From CAYIHX01 sp964363305 (GTDB lineage: Bacteria; Bdellovibrionota; UBA1018), in contig CAYIHX010000009.1 in assembly GCA_964363305.1 (NCBI GenBank), positions 1 through 64,000 of the forward strand: DNA of 64,000 nt, read 5' to 3'. The translations under genes and the position numbers were made by a program. Positions within the stretch are counted from its first letter, which is position 1. Each line of letters opens with the position of its first letter. The notes below the pieces were generated by a model, which worked only from the letters and a program-made list of their open reading frames with translations, did no database searches and was not told where the DNA came from. Positions 27,730 to 36,175 of the stretch are shown in pieces.

Positions 27730-29034
27730 CTAAATCTTCCACGCCAGCCAGAGGAGCAAGCGGCTTAAATCCGTAGAGCGCGGGAAGAGGCCCTCGCGAT
27801 TCAATCCGACCGCGCCGGCGAGATCGGCGCGCAGCGAGAGGGTGAACCCGGGCTCGGGGTGATAACTCACCTGCGGCTGTAACCAGAGGTCGGCGTTACC
27901 CAACCCGGCGAAGGCGAAGGCCTGAATCTCAACTTTATGCGCCAAAAGCGGCTTGGAAACCCGCAAACTGGCCCAGTGCCGGGCGCCGCCGGGCAAATCG
28001 TTCTGGTAATGATGCTGACCACCGATCGTCCACTCGCTCTCGGATGTGAAATCGACGCCGACGATCGACTGGGCCTGAACATAAACCCGCGGAGTCTGCC
28101 CGATACCGGCAACCTCGAATGCGGGTTGATCGACATGCCCGACGACATCGAGACGCCCGACCCAACCCGCGCCGAAATCTTGCGCGGCGCCCATTCCCAT
28201 GCTGTGCACGCGGGTACGCGTCGGCACGAGCTCAACACCACCGGCCGCGGCGGGGTTCACCTCGAGCCGAAAGGCCGGTGAACGCGCCCAGTGCGTAAGA
28301 AAAAAACCCGAGAGATCGAGCCCGACAGGCAAACGGCCGGTCACGCGCCCGCCGCCCTCACCGTTTTCGAAGGGCCGCTGCCAAGACCGCGCATCGAAGG
28401 TTCGGCGACTCAGAAGCTGGGTCGCGGAGTTCTGAGTCAAAGGATCAAAAGGACTGCCCGCCTCCGGTAAAATCGGATCCAAGGGAACCGGAATATATAC
28501 TGCCTGAATATTTAATAAATCAGTCAGCACCTGAAAATTCGCCGCGGGCTGCCCCACTCGCAGCCAACTGATCTCGTTGAAAAGCGGGTCACGCAAATCA
28601 CGCGGATTCACGAGATCCGCGATGAAAACGCCGAACGTCTCGCCCCAGCCGATCTGCTGAAAACCGACATCCGCGCGAAACCAGCCTTTGGTCACATTCA
28701 AGGAGGCATCGACCAGCTGGTACTCAAATGGCGTTTGCGCCGCGCGATTGTACGAATCGATCCAGCCGCGCAGTCGCAGGCGGGCACCGAACTCACCCGG
28801 ACTCTCGCTGTCCTCGGCAAATGAGATCTTGAGCGCCAAGGCGGGATCCGCATAAAGTCGGAGACGAGAAAACGAACTACTCTTGCCAAACTCCTTGAAG
28901 AAAAGCCCGGTCTGCGTGCCCGTCTCAAAGGAGTTCTCCCAGTTAACCTCGTTGGCGCTCACCATCGCCGCCACGAAAAGCCAAGGAAGGAAAAAAACCA
29001 GCGCAAGCGGCTGTACCCTCGTTCCACCGCTCAC
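27730..29034 (-). CDS. Outer-membrane porin-like protein of the lipid transport locus
   Basis: A 434-residue protein starting at GTG 29034, which overlaps the stop of the upstream gene (GTGA). This start puts a signal peptide at the N-terminus (VQPLALVFFLPWLFVAAMVS, cut near ANEVNW). The rest is rich in amphipathic strands (SFSRLRLYADPALALKIS, WFRADVGFQQIGWGETFGV) and ends LLLWLAWKI. The layout resembles DUF1302/alginate-export type barrels. It is the last gene of a five-gene minus-strand operon with an ABC transporter and a LolA-like protein, so it may receive the exported substrate at the outer membrane. Confidence 0.7.
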   Translation of the reverse strand: MSGGTRVQPLALVFFLPWLFVAAMVSANEVNWENSFETGTQTGLFFKEFGKSSSFSRLRLYADPALALKISFAEDSESPGEFGARLRLRGWIDSYNRAAQTPFEYQLVDASLNVTKGWFRADVGFQQIGWGETFGVFIADLVNPRDLRDPLFNEISWLRVGQPAANFQVLTDLLNIQAVYIPVPLDPILPEAGSPFDPLTQNSATQLLSRRTFDARSWQRPFENGEGGGRVTGRLPVGLDLSGFFLTHWARSPAFRLEVNPAAAGGVELVPTRTRVHSMGMGAAQDFGAGWVGRLDVVGHVDQPAFEVAGIGQTPRVYVQAQSIVGVDFTSESEWTIGGQHHYQNDLPGGARHWASLRVSKPLLAHKVEIQAFAFAGLGNADLWLQPQVSYHPEPGFTLSLRADLAGAVGLNREGLFPRSTDLSRLLLWLAWKI

Positions 29035-29741
29035 TTCAGCCCCTGTGGATTGAATTGCGAATCGGGGAAGTTCTTCGCTTGCATCGACAAAATCCGGATC
29101 GTTGAACGATCTTGTTCGCGAATCGCGTCTTGAATCTCGATCTCGGTCGGACGCTCGCGCCCCGCCATGTCCCTCCAGCCCCCGTAGCGAGCCCTCTTCA
29201 TCACCATTCCGCTCACGGAAAGGTACTCGGCCCGGATCGGTTTGAAAGTACCCTTCTCGATCCACGCTCGGATTTTTTCATAAGTCAGGCCCTTGCGACG
29301 GGCCGTGAGAAAAAGCGTCCAACTCTTCGCGTCCTCCCGCTCGACCTTCGCGTCGTAGTCGCCGGCCCAACGCAGACGGCTCAGATCTCCGTTGGAAGCC
29401 TGACCGGTCAAACGCTGCGCGAGACTGACTCGAATCGGGCGGGAAACGGACGGCAGAAAGGCCCACATGTCTTGTTCCACCATGAGAAGCTTTCGGCCCT
29501 TGTCCCGCGAAGGCGCCAAGGTACGAATCAGCGTGCGCGTATTGCCTTTCAGCGCCACTTCGAAGCGAGAGGTTTCCTGCGCGGAGCCCGAACTTGAGAC
29601 TTCGACCATCATCTGAAAACTCTGCGCGGGATTTCGAATCTCGTCGGCCTTGAGTAAGATCTCCGACGGCGTCTGCGCGACGGCAGCGAGAGGAACCCAA
29701 AGACCCAACCCCAACAACAGTACCCGCTTCCGAATCATCAT
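29031..29741 (-). CDS. LolA-like outer-membrane lipoprotein-sorting protein
   Basis: A 236-residue periplasmic protein with a signal peptide (residues 1-22, LAAVAQ). The sequence matches the LolA-like family that accompanies MMPL or LolCDE-like exporters: SEILLKADEIRNPAQSFQ, LIRTLAPSRDKGRKLLMVEQ followed by DMWAFLPS, RLTGQASNGDLSRLRWAGDY, and the closing IRILSMQAKNFPDSQF. Such proteins have a hydrophobic half-barrel that carries lipids or lipoproteins across the periplasm. It sits between the ABC permease and the outer-membrane protein, as expected for a shuttle. Confidence 0.82.
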   Translation of the reverse strand: MMIRKRVLLLGLGLWVPLAAVAQTPSEILLKADEIRNPAQSFQMMVEVSSSGSAQETSRFEVALKGNTRTLIRTLAPSRDKGRKLLMVEQDMWAFLPSVSRPIRVSLAQRLTGQASNGDLSRLRWAGDYDAKVEREDAKSWTLFLTARRKGLTYEKIRAWIEKGTFKPIRAEYLSVSGMVMKRARYGGWRDMAGRERPTEIEIQDAIREQDRSTIRILSMQAKNFPDSQFNPQGLK

Positions 29742-29760
29742 CGTCTCGTCCCTTACCCGG

Positions 29761-30969
29761 CTATCCAGCCGCTCGCAACAGATCCGCGATGGGCTGGCGC
29801 GCCACTCGATACGCCGCGATCAACGTGGCGAGGAGCGCCGTCCCCATCCCCAAGGTCGCCGCTTTCAAAGCCATCAGGGCCTGCAATTGAATCTTCACGG
29901 TAAACTGGCGGGTGATTCCCGGCGCCGGAGGCATCAAGATACCATTCGCCAAGAACACATTCGCCAGCAAGAGCGCGATCCCAATTCCGAGCGCCGTTCC
30001 GAAAATCCCCAACCAGGCGCCCTCCGCGAGCAGTAAAGAGAGAATCTCAGGGATGGACTCGCCGTTGGCGCGCAGGTTGCCGATCTCGGTTTTCCGCTCG
30101 AGAATGACCGACGAAACCGTCGTGAAGATCCCGAGGAGAACCATGACAAGAATGATGGTCTGAATGACTTGAAACTGTGAATCCAGAAAGTCGACCGAGT
30201 TCTGGTAATACACCTTATCGAGCACCGCGAAGGGCGTCGCATCAAGATCGGGGCGGTTTTTCTTCGCCCAGGCGGCAACCTCGGCCCACTGATCCAGGCG
30301 TTCCAGACCGAGCACGACCGACTCGACGCGATCCGTGTCGAGCAGGCGCTGAGCTTCTTTGAGCTGAATTCGAAAGAACGTGTCGTCGAACTCCTTCAGA
30401 CCGGTATGAAACACGCCGACTACCTGCGTATCGATGGCATTCATGCTGCCGAAGATGGTGTTCGCCACCAGGGTGATTCGATCTCCCTCTTTCACGTTCA
30501 GGCTGCGAGCGATCCCCTGACCGAGGAGAATCCCATCCGCCTGCGCCGCCAGCGGTTGGCCTGAGCTGATGTTCATCTTCGTGAAGAACTGGCTTTCCGC
30601 GGCGCCGTCCACACCCTGCCCTTTACCGCTCACCGTCACTGATCCCGTCGAGAGCAAACCGAAGAACTCAACTCGCGGAAAAAGAAGAATGCCCGGAAAA
30701 TCCTTGCGCAGCTCGACGCCCAAGGCGGAAACATCCGAGACCCAATGCTCCCAGGGCTTCTCATAATGCTGATCACGGTAGCCAGCCTCGTTCAGTTGCC
30801 CATGGCCGTAGCGCGCGCGAATCGTCCCGTCGCGATACTGATTCATAATTCCGGCATTGAAACCATGGAAGATAAACATCGCGGCGGTTCCGGTCGCGAG
30901 CGTCAGCAGCACGGCGGCCGTCCGCCTGCGATTCCGGGAAAGATTCCGGAGCGAGAGTTTGAAAATCAT
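29761..30969 (-). CDS. ABC transporter permease (LolC/FtsX-MacB type)
   Basis: A 402-residue inner-membrane protein with the FtsX-type topology. One helix lies near residues 16-36 (TAAVLLTLATGTAAMFIF), a periplasmic MacB-like domain spans about 40-270, and three helices lie at the C-terminal end (IILVMVLLGIFTTVSSVIL, then two more). The coupling segment ERKTEIGNLRANGES is typical. It overlaps the ATPase gene upstream by four bases. Mechanotransmission from the ATPase to a periplasmic carrier is the known mode of this class. Confidence 0.88.
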   Translation of the reverse strand: MIFKLSLRNLSRNRRRTAAVLLTLATGTAAMFIFHGFNAGIMNQYRDGTIRARYGHGQLNEAGYRDQHYEKPWEHWVSDVSALGVELRKDFPGILLFPRVEFFGLLSTGSVTVSGKGQGVDGAAESQFFTKMNISSGQPLAAQADGILLGQGIARSLNVKEGDRITLVANTIFGSMNAIDTQVVGVFHTGLKEFDDTFFRIQLKEAQRLLDTDRVESVVLGLERLDQWAEVAAWAKKNRPDLDATPFAVLDKVYYQNSVDFLDSQFQVIQTIILVMVLLGIFTTVSSVILERKTEIGNLRANGESIPEILSLLLAEGAWLGIFGTALGIGIALLLANVFLANGILMPPAPGITRQFTVKIQLQALMALKAATLGMGTALLATLIAAYRVARQPIADLLRAAG

Positions 30970-31652
30970 CGGGAACCTCCGTCGACGATTTGGCCGTCTT
31001 TCAGGCGAATCAATCGCTTCATACGCTCTTGCACCATGGGATCATGACTGGAAAGCACGATGGTGACGCCTTCTTTCTCGTTCATGATTTTAAGGATCTC
31101 GACGATGTCGGCCCCCGTTTTCTGATCGAGGCTCGCCGTCGGTTCGTCGGCAAAAATCACCTTGGGCTTTTTCGCCAAGGCACGAGCGATCGCTACTCGC
31201 TGCCTCTGTCCCCCGGACATCTCGAGCGGACGCTTCATCCGATGCTCCCACAGGCCGACCGACTTGAGCGCGTTTTCCACCCGGGAACGGATCTCGCCTC
31301 CGGGTAACCGCTGGCGATGGAGAAAATATTGAACATTCTCTTCCGCCGAAAGAACCGGAAAAAGCTGGAAGGTCTGAAAAATGAACCCGACATCATGCCG
31401 ACGGATCGTATTTTTCTGGCGATCGTTCAAGCCGGAGATCGTCCGGCCGTTCCAGGCAATCACGCCTTCCTGGATAGGTTCAATCAAGCCGAGCAGATTG
31501 AGCAGCGTGGTTTTTCCCGAACCCGACGGGCCGACCAGGCCGACGAACTCGCGCTCCGCGATGGAGAAGCTCACCTCCCGCAGCGCCTCGACCCACTGCG
31601 AACCGAGGCGATACTTGAAAGAGACATTTTTTCCCTCAAAGAGCATGCTCAA
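30966..31652 (-). CDS. ABC transporter ATPase (LolD/MacB type)
   Basis: A 228-residue ATPase with all motifs: Walker A GPSGSGKTT (about 41-49), Q-loop FQTFQLFPVLSA, signature MSGGQRQR, Walker B VIFADEPTASLD and the switch histidine in VLSSHD. Length and sequence fit the LolD family, which powers FtsX-type permeases. It overlaps the permease downstream and the BtaA-family gene upstream, so transport and lipid synthesis are probably expressed together. Confidence 0.92.
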   Translation of the reverse strand: MSMLFEGKNVSFKYRLGSQWVEALREVSFSIAEREFVGLVGPSGSGKTTLLNLLGLIEPIQEGVIAWNGRTISGLNDRQKNTIRRHDVGFIFQTFQLFPVLSAEENVQYFLHRQRLPGGEIRSRVENALKSVGLWEHRMKRPLEMSGGQRQRVAIARALAKKPKVIFADEPTASLDQKTGADIVEILKIMNEKEGVTIVLSSHDPMVQERMKRLIRLKDGQIVDGGSR

Positions 31653-32761
31653 TCCTTCTTTCGATAAACAGCCACCCGATACATCTGAACTTTTTCGGCC
31701 TCGATCGGCGCCTGATACTGCGCGGCCACCTCTTCAAAACCAGAAAGATCAAGACCCTCGCAAACGCGTAGATAATAACGGGCGATCACCAGACCCCGCG
31801 GCGCCATCCGCGACCGGAGAGCCTGAAGGTAGCCTTTTTCCTGCTCACCAGCCAGGTAAGAAACCGCATCCGACACTGAGAAAAAATCGACGAGCGGATC
31901 GGCGGCGTGGCCCTGGAGAAAATCACCCGAGCGGTATTCGACCGTGCAGCACTTCAGCGCCTCTCGAGCGGCATTCAGCACCTGAAAATCACACTCGACC
32001 GGATTCGCCTCCGGATAACGGATCCGGCCAAAGAATGAGATCTGCAAAAAGAAATTCGCGCGCGCTAAGCCCCGGGCAAACAGCCGCCGGTAAGCCCCCT
32101 CGTAAAAACGTGGCATGCTCTCCGCGATGTTCTTCTTCGGGAAATGCCCTCCGTAAAGAAGCGCGTTGAAGACCGCCGCGTTTCCGGCCAGCCTCAGCAC
32201 CCACCGAAAACGGCGCCAAGGAAAGCGCTCCTCCAGATACCGGCGCTGCTCTTCCATCGTGCGGCACTCGAACACGCCGGCGCCGGCTGCTCCCGTCAAT
32301 GCTTGGTTCAGCTTCGCGAGCTTGGCAAAAGTGCGCTCCCAACGTCCGGCATAGAGCAGACTATCCCACTGCGCCTGCTCGAAACTCTTCTCAAAGGAAG
32401 CGCGAGCCCCCTCGCTGAGCCGCGGACGAATCCGCGCGAAGAGCGTTTTTCGCTGTCCAGGAGTGGCTGGATTCGGCAGATAACCGAAAAATGAGACATA
32501 CTCCTCGTTCGACAGAGCGCGCACGGCTTCCATTCGCAGCTCCGTCAAATGAAGCTGCGCCTCGGAGAGATCGACACACGTAAGCCGCGTCGGTTTTTTC
32601 GCCAAAAGGGGCATGGCCCTTCCGCCGCTGCCGGCCACGCAGACGACGTGGCCGGCGCCCTCCTTCAGCAGAGCCAGCTCGAGCGCGGTGTCTTCATTGG
32701 CGAGACTGTAATTCAGGGTCGAAAAGTACTGCTCCGATGAGGGCATGAAAGAGATTGTCAT
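31649..32761 (-). CDS. BtaA-family (DUF3419) aminocarboxypropyl transferase
   Basis: A 370-residue protein of the family that moves the 3-amino-3-carboxypropyl group of S-adenosylmethionine to diacylglycerol, the first step of betaine lipid synthesis. Seen are the family start FSTLNYSLANEDTALELALL, the SAM-binding loop VVCVAGSGGRAMPLL with VDLSEAQ, a long helical insert, and a late DPLVDFFSVSDAVSYL followed by RGLVIARYYLR. No BtaB-like N-methyltransferase is nearby, so the product is either not a betaine lipid or is finished elsewhere. ATG 32746 is an alternative start. It is divergent from the adenylating enzyme, with 35 bases between starts. Confidence 0.78.
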   Translation of the reverse strand: MTISFMPSSEQYFSTLNYSLANEDTALELALLKEGAGHVVCVAGSGGRAMPLLAKKPTRLTCVDLSEAQLHLTELRMEAVRALSNEEYVSFFGYLPNPATPGQRKTLFARIRPRLSEGARASFEKSFEQAQWDSLLYAGRWERTFAKLAKLNQALTGAAGAGVFECRTMEEQRRYLEERFPWRRFRWVLRLAGNAAVFNALLYGGHFPKKNIAESMPRFYEGAYRRLFARGLARANFFLQISFFGRIRYPEANPVECDFQVLNAAREALKCCTVEYRSGDFLQGHAADPLVDFFSVSDAVSYLAGEQEKGYLQALRSRMAPRGLVIARYYLRVCEGLDLSGFEEVAAQYQAPIEAEKVQMYRVAVYRKKD

Positions 32762-32796
32762 CGCGTAAAAGCCCGGAAGCAAGCTACTCTTCACTT

Positions 32797-34209
32797 ATGA
32801 ACTGCGTTTCGCTTTTTGACGAACGCGCGCGGGAGCACCCGGCCAAGCCGGCCCTCGTGTTGGCCGGCTCAAAACCCCTGAGCTTTGGCGCTCTGCGAGA
32901 CCGCGCGGCGGCCATCGCCCAAGGCTTGAAGGCGCACGGACTCCAGCCGGGAGACCGCGCGCTCATGTTCGTGCCGCTCTCCGAAGACCTCTACGCCACG
33001 GTGATCGGAAGCCTGTCGATCGGAATCACCTTGCTTCTGGTCGAGCCCTGGATGCCGCTGGAGCGAATCGCGCACATCGTGCGTCTGACTCAACCGAAGA
33101 TCTTCATCACCGGATGGCTGGGGCGCGCGTGGGGACTGCGCATTCCCGAGATTCGAAGCATCCCAACCTGGGCCTCGCCGCGCCAGCTTCAGGCGCGGCC
33201 CGGGACCTTCTCCACTATCGATGTCGAACCGGCCACGCCGGGAATCCTCACCTTCACCTCGGGCACCACCGACGCACCGAAGGGAGTGGTGCGCACCCAG
33301 GGCTACCTGATCGACCAGCACCGCGTGCTCACGCAAGATCTCCGGCTTCATGACCTCGCGGGCCCGGATCTCTGCATTTTCGCCAACTTCGCGCTCTCGA
33401 ACCTTGCCACAGGGCGCACTTCGTTGATCGTCCCGGCTTCCTGGGCCCGCCGGCACCTCGATGCGCTCGAGACCCTGCCCACCGAACTTCAACCCGTCAG
33501 CACGACCTGCGGCCCCGCCTTCTTGCGCCGCCTGCTCGACCAGCGACGCTTTCCAGGGCTGCAACGGCTTCACGTCGGAGGAGCGCTCGTCGATAACCAG
33601 CTCTGGCACGAGGCGTTCGCGCGTTGGCCTGACGCGCACTTCACCCATGTCTATGGCGGTACAGAGGCCGAACCCGTGGCCTGCATCGACGCGCACGACG
33701 CTGTCCGACAAAGCGAGCGGCAGGGCTTTGTCCAATCGCTCTGCGTGGGGCGACCGGTTGCCGCCATCGAACATGAATTCAGAGAGGGGACTCTTTGGAT
33801 CACCGGCCCCCACGTCTGCCCGGCCTACTTTGGCGATGTTCCCGAAAACCGTACGCTCAAACGGAAGGACGAGCGCGGCCGGAGCTGGCACTGCATGGGC
33901 GACCGCATCGAGGAGCTCGATGGCCAGTGGTACTACCTGGGCCGCGCGTCCCAGCCGCGCGAGGAATTCATCCTCGAGCAAAAAATCTATGCTCGCACGA
34001 ACTGCACGGCCGCCTTCGTCACGAGGCACTCCGCGACGAACCACCTTTACCTGGTGGGCGAGGTCTCCGCTTCGGCCTGGGCGGCGGCGCAGCCTCATTT
34101 TCCGGAAATCAGCGATTTTATTCCGGCGACCATCGTCCGGGATCGCCGCCATCGCGCGCGGATCGATCGACAGGCTACACTGAAAGCGAGGGCTTCATGG
34201 CTACAGTAA
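32797..34209 (+). CDS. Acyl-adenylating enzyme (ANL superfamily)
   Basis: A 470-residue AMP-forming ligase. Seen are the phosphate-binding loop LTFTSGTTDAPKGVV (about 154-168), the adenine-binding VYGGTEAE (about 284-291), and a short C-terminal domain with the hinge YYLGRASQPREE. The C-terminal catalytic segment reads RDRRHRARIDR, like OleC-type ligases (RHNAK..R), but with arginine in place of the catalytic lysine. The start ATG 32797 begins the recognisable N-terminus MNCVSLFDERAREHP. It overlaps the UbiA-family gene. It probably activates a carboxylic acid for the lipid pathway; without the lysine it may bind or transfer rather than adenylate. Confidence 0.8.
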   Translation: MNCVSLFDERAREHPAKPALVLAGSKPLSFGALRDRAAAIAQGLKAHGLQPGDRALMFVPLSEDLYATVIGSLSIGITLLLVEPWMPLERIAHIVRLTQPKIFITGWLGRAWGLRIPEIRSIPTWASPRQLQARPGTFSTIDVEPATPGILTFTSGTTDAPKGVVRTQGYLIDQHRVLTQDLRLHDLAGPDLCIFANFALSNLATGRTSLIVPASWARRHLDALETLPTELQPVSTTCGPAFLRRLLDQRRFPGLQRLHVGGALVDNQLWHEAFARWPDAHFTHVYGGTEAEPVACIDAHDAVRQSERQGFVQSLCVGRPVAAIEHEFREGTLWITGPHVCPAYFGDVPENRTLKRKDERGRSWHCMGDRIEELDGQWYYLGRASQPREEFILEQKIYARTNCTAAFVTRHSATNHLYLVGEVSASAWAAAQPHFPEISDFIPATIVRDRRHRARIDRQATLKARASWLQ

Positions 34210-35066
34210 CTTGGCTCACTTACGTTCGCGAACGGTTTCCGCTCGGCGTCCATCTGATTCTCGTCGGAGGCCTGGCGGCGACCGGGGTAGCCGTCTCGAC
34301 CGTCTGGCGCTGGCCCGCCTTCATCATTTCCTTCCTCTCACTGTTCGTGTTCTTCTTTCAGCTCCGCTTGATGGACGAGCTCAAAGACGAGCACAAAGAT
34401 CGGATCGCGCATCCGAGAAGACCGTTGCCTCGAGGCCTCCTCAAATCCGGGCAGGTCCGCCGACTGATTTTTCGCCTTCAAATTCTGCTCTTCAGTTTCG
34501 CGGCACTCCTGGCGATCTCCCCGGAATACCGCCTCGGGGGTGCGCTCTTTGCCAGCCTTGCCGCTTATTTATGGCTCATGTACCGCGAGTTCTACGTCGG
34601 CGAACGGCTTTCGAAGTGGCCCTTCCTCTACGCTTTCACCCATCAGATCCTACTGCTGCCCCTCATCGCCTACCCGGCGGCGCTCGCTCACGTTCCCAGT
34701 TTTTCCCGAATAGAAACCTGGCTCGCGGGCTTAATCATCTTCGGAGCCTTCTTCGCTTATGAGATCTGCCGCAAACTCGATCCACGCGCCCACCCGGTGC
34801 TACGCACCTATCTGGCCTCTCACGGACCGATTGTCGTCTGCACCGCCGTCACTGTTCTGGCGCTGGTCTCGACCTATGGGGCGGTCCGCCTCGGGCTTCT
34901 CTTGGGAGTCGCTTCGAACGGCTCGCTCATCGCGCTCTCGTGGGGGCTCCTCATGGTGAATCGCCAGCTCTACAAATGGGTCGAGATGGCTGCTACGCTG
35001 AATCTGGTGGTGCAGATCTGGGTGCTGCCCTTGAGTTTGGCGCTCGCGGCTTTCAATGAGAGGTGA
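34197..35066 (+). CDS. UbiA-family membrane prenyltransferase-like protein
   Basis: A 289-residue protein with about eight membrane helices. The first aspartate-rich motif RLMDELKDEHKDRIAHPRRP (about 57-76) is the UbiA signature for binding a prenyl diphosphate with magnesium. The second motif is the divergent FAYEICRKLDPRAHP, known from a subgroup of UbiA-like proteins, in place of the usual second aspartate cluster. Typical UbiA members attach isoprenoids to aromatic rings; the substrate here is unknown. ATG 34197 overlaps the adenylating enzyme by 13 bases. Confidence 0.82.
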   Translation: MATVTWLTYVRERFPLGVHLILVGGLAATGVAVSTVWRWPAFIISFLSLFVFFFQLRLMDELKDEHKDRIAHPRRPLPRGLLKSGQVRRLIFRLQILLFSFAALLAISPEYRLGGALFASLAAYLWLMYREFYVGERLSKWPFLYAFTHQILLLPLIAYPAALAHVPSFSRIETWLAGLIIFGAFFAYEICRKLDPRAHPVLRTYLASHGPIVVCTAVTVLALVSTYGAVRLGLLLGVASNGSLIALSWGLLMVNRQLYKWVEMAATLNLVVQIWVLPLSLALAAFNER

Positions 35067-35069
35067 GGA

Positions 35070-35759
35070 ATGATGATTTTCGCCATGGCACTTTGGGCAA
35101 TCGGCTTCGTGGATTCGGCCCAAGCGACGATTACGGTTACGCAAACGATCAACGCAGCGCCGGGCAGCAGCGGCACCACGGTGGAGCTCCGCTGTCGCGA
35201 CCTCGAAGCCGGAGAAATGGCTTCTGCCTGCGGAACGATCGCGGAGTGGACTGCTGCCTTCTCCACCCTTGCCGCCGCCATGCTTCGGTGCGAGCCACTT
35301 CCCGGCTGGAGCGGGCGGTCATCGCATTGCGACGAGCAGAGCTATCTCGATGCGGACTCGGTGCGAGGCTCGCGTTCAGCTCCCGATCGAGAGGCGCCAT
35401 TATGTCCGAGCGTTCGGGCGCAGCTGGCTGCCTGCCGAAATTTCTCAGGAAGGCCGTCCTCTGGAAATCTCTGGTGCCCTCCACAGCTTCGTGCCGAAGC
35501 CCCTCTTTGGAGCTGCCTGTGCGAGCCGATCTGGCAGGACTGCGGAAGCTCGACCGCTTGTGGATCGGCGCCGTTCTTCTGGAATCCCCAAAGGAAGCTC
35601 GAATGCCTCCTGCGCGGATCCGACGCTTCGACCTCCTCGGATGATCTTTCACGCGCGCCTCGAACCTCGTCTTCCCGAAAGAACGTTCCTGGAAAGGTCG
35701 GTGATACGCCTACTGGGGATAATGACGACGTCATCGATTCCGCGGGAGTGGCTCGGTAA
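35070..35759 (+). CDS. Possible cysteine-rich exported protein
   Basis: A 229-codon frame with a good ribosome-binding site (GAGGTGAGGA) and a signal-peptide-like start (MMIFAMALWAIGFVDSAQA). About 14 cysteines are spread over the rest. It begins three bases after the UbiA-family gene. The first 110 residues look like a real protein; the second half is low in hydrophobic structure and competes with two other open frames in the same stretch, so a frameshift cannot be ruled out. No family is recognised. Confidence 0.45.
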   Translation: MMIFAMALWAIGFVDSAQATITVTQTINAAPGSSGTTVELRCRDLEAGEMASACGTIAEWTAAFSTLAAAMLRCEPLPGWSGRSSHCDEQSYLDADSVRGSRSAPDREAPLCPSVRAQLAACRNFSGRPSSGNLWCPPQLRAEAPLWSCLCEPIWQDCGSSTACGSAPFFWNPQRKLECLLRGSDASTSSDDLSRAPRTSSSRKNVPGKVGDTPTGDNDDVIDSAGVAR

Positions 35760-35813
35760 AGCTAGAATCCAAACACGGCCTGCATTCCCGCGAAAAAACC
35801 TGCGCCACGCCCC

Positions 35814-36081
35814 ATGATCTCCATGGAAGCGATTTTTTCCGCGATCAAGGAGCGGGAATATTTTCGGTGGCCCGATATCGAATCGATGAATGATCGACTG
35901 AGAAAAGTCATCCACCGCCTAGAAAGAAAAACCACGAGTGCTCAACGACGTCGCAAAGCTACTTGACCTCCTCGAGAAGGGCAAGTTGAGGTACTGCCTC
36001 ATTGGCGGACTGGCGAAGACCAGTCCAAAACACGCGTGGGGCGATGAGGTAAAGCTGATGACCTATGATCCGAATGCTTGA
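35814..36081 (+). pseudogene. Remnant of a nucleotidyltransferase-type gene
   Basis: Two short overlapping frames lie here. The first (35814-35966, 50 codons) begins MISMEAIFSAIKEREYFRW. The second (GTG 35938 to 36081, 47 codons) reads LLEKGKLRYCLIGGLAKTS. The RYCLIGGLA part matches the start of MNT/AbiEii-type nucleotidyltransferase domains, but the following catalytic GS..D.D residues are missing. A decayed toxin-antitoxin or abortive-infection module is the likely explanation. Apart from this, 35760-36142 shows nothing. Confidence 0.35.
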
Positions 36082-36142
36082 GGCCTGACCGCTCATCTTG
36101 TGAATCCTCACCTCGGACACTGCGGCGTCTCGGCTGCTTGAT

Positions 36143-36174
36143 TTAATGGCAACTTAATGGCAAAATAACGGCAA
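36143..36174 (+). repeat. Three phased direct repeats before the fic gene
   Basis: TTAATGGCAA (36143-36152), TTAATGGCAA (36154-36163) and ATAACGGCAA (36165-36174) recur with a period of exactly 11 bases, about one helical turn, and end one base before the TTG start of fic. Direct repeats on one face of the helix so close to a start usually mark an operator. The Fic protein carries a C-terminal winged-helix that could bind them. Confidence 0.6.
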
Positions 36175-36175
36175 G

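Noticed and set aside
32869..34152. Minus-strand frame of 427 codons opposite the adenylating enzyme
   Set aside because: It is a shadow; the plus strand carries the full set of adenylating-enzyme motifs.
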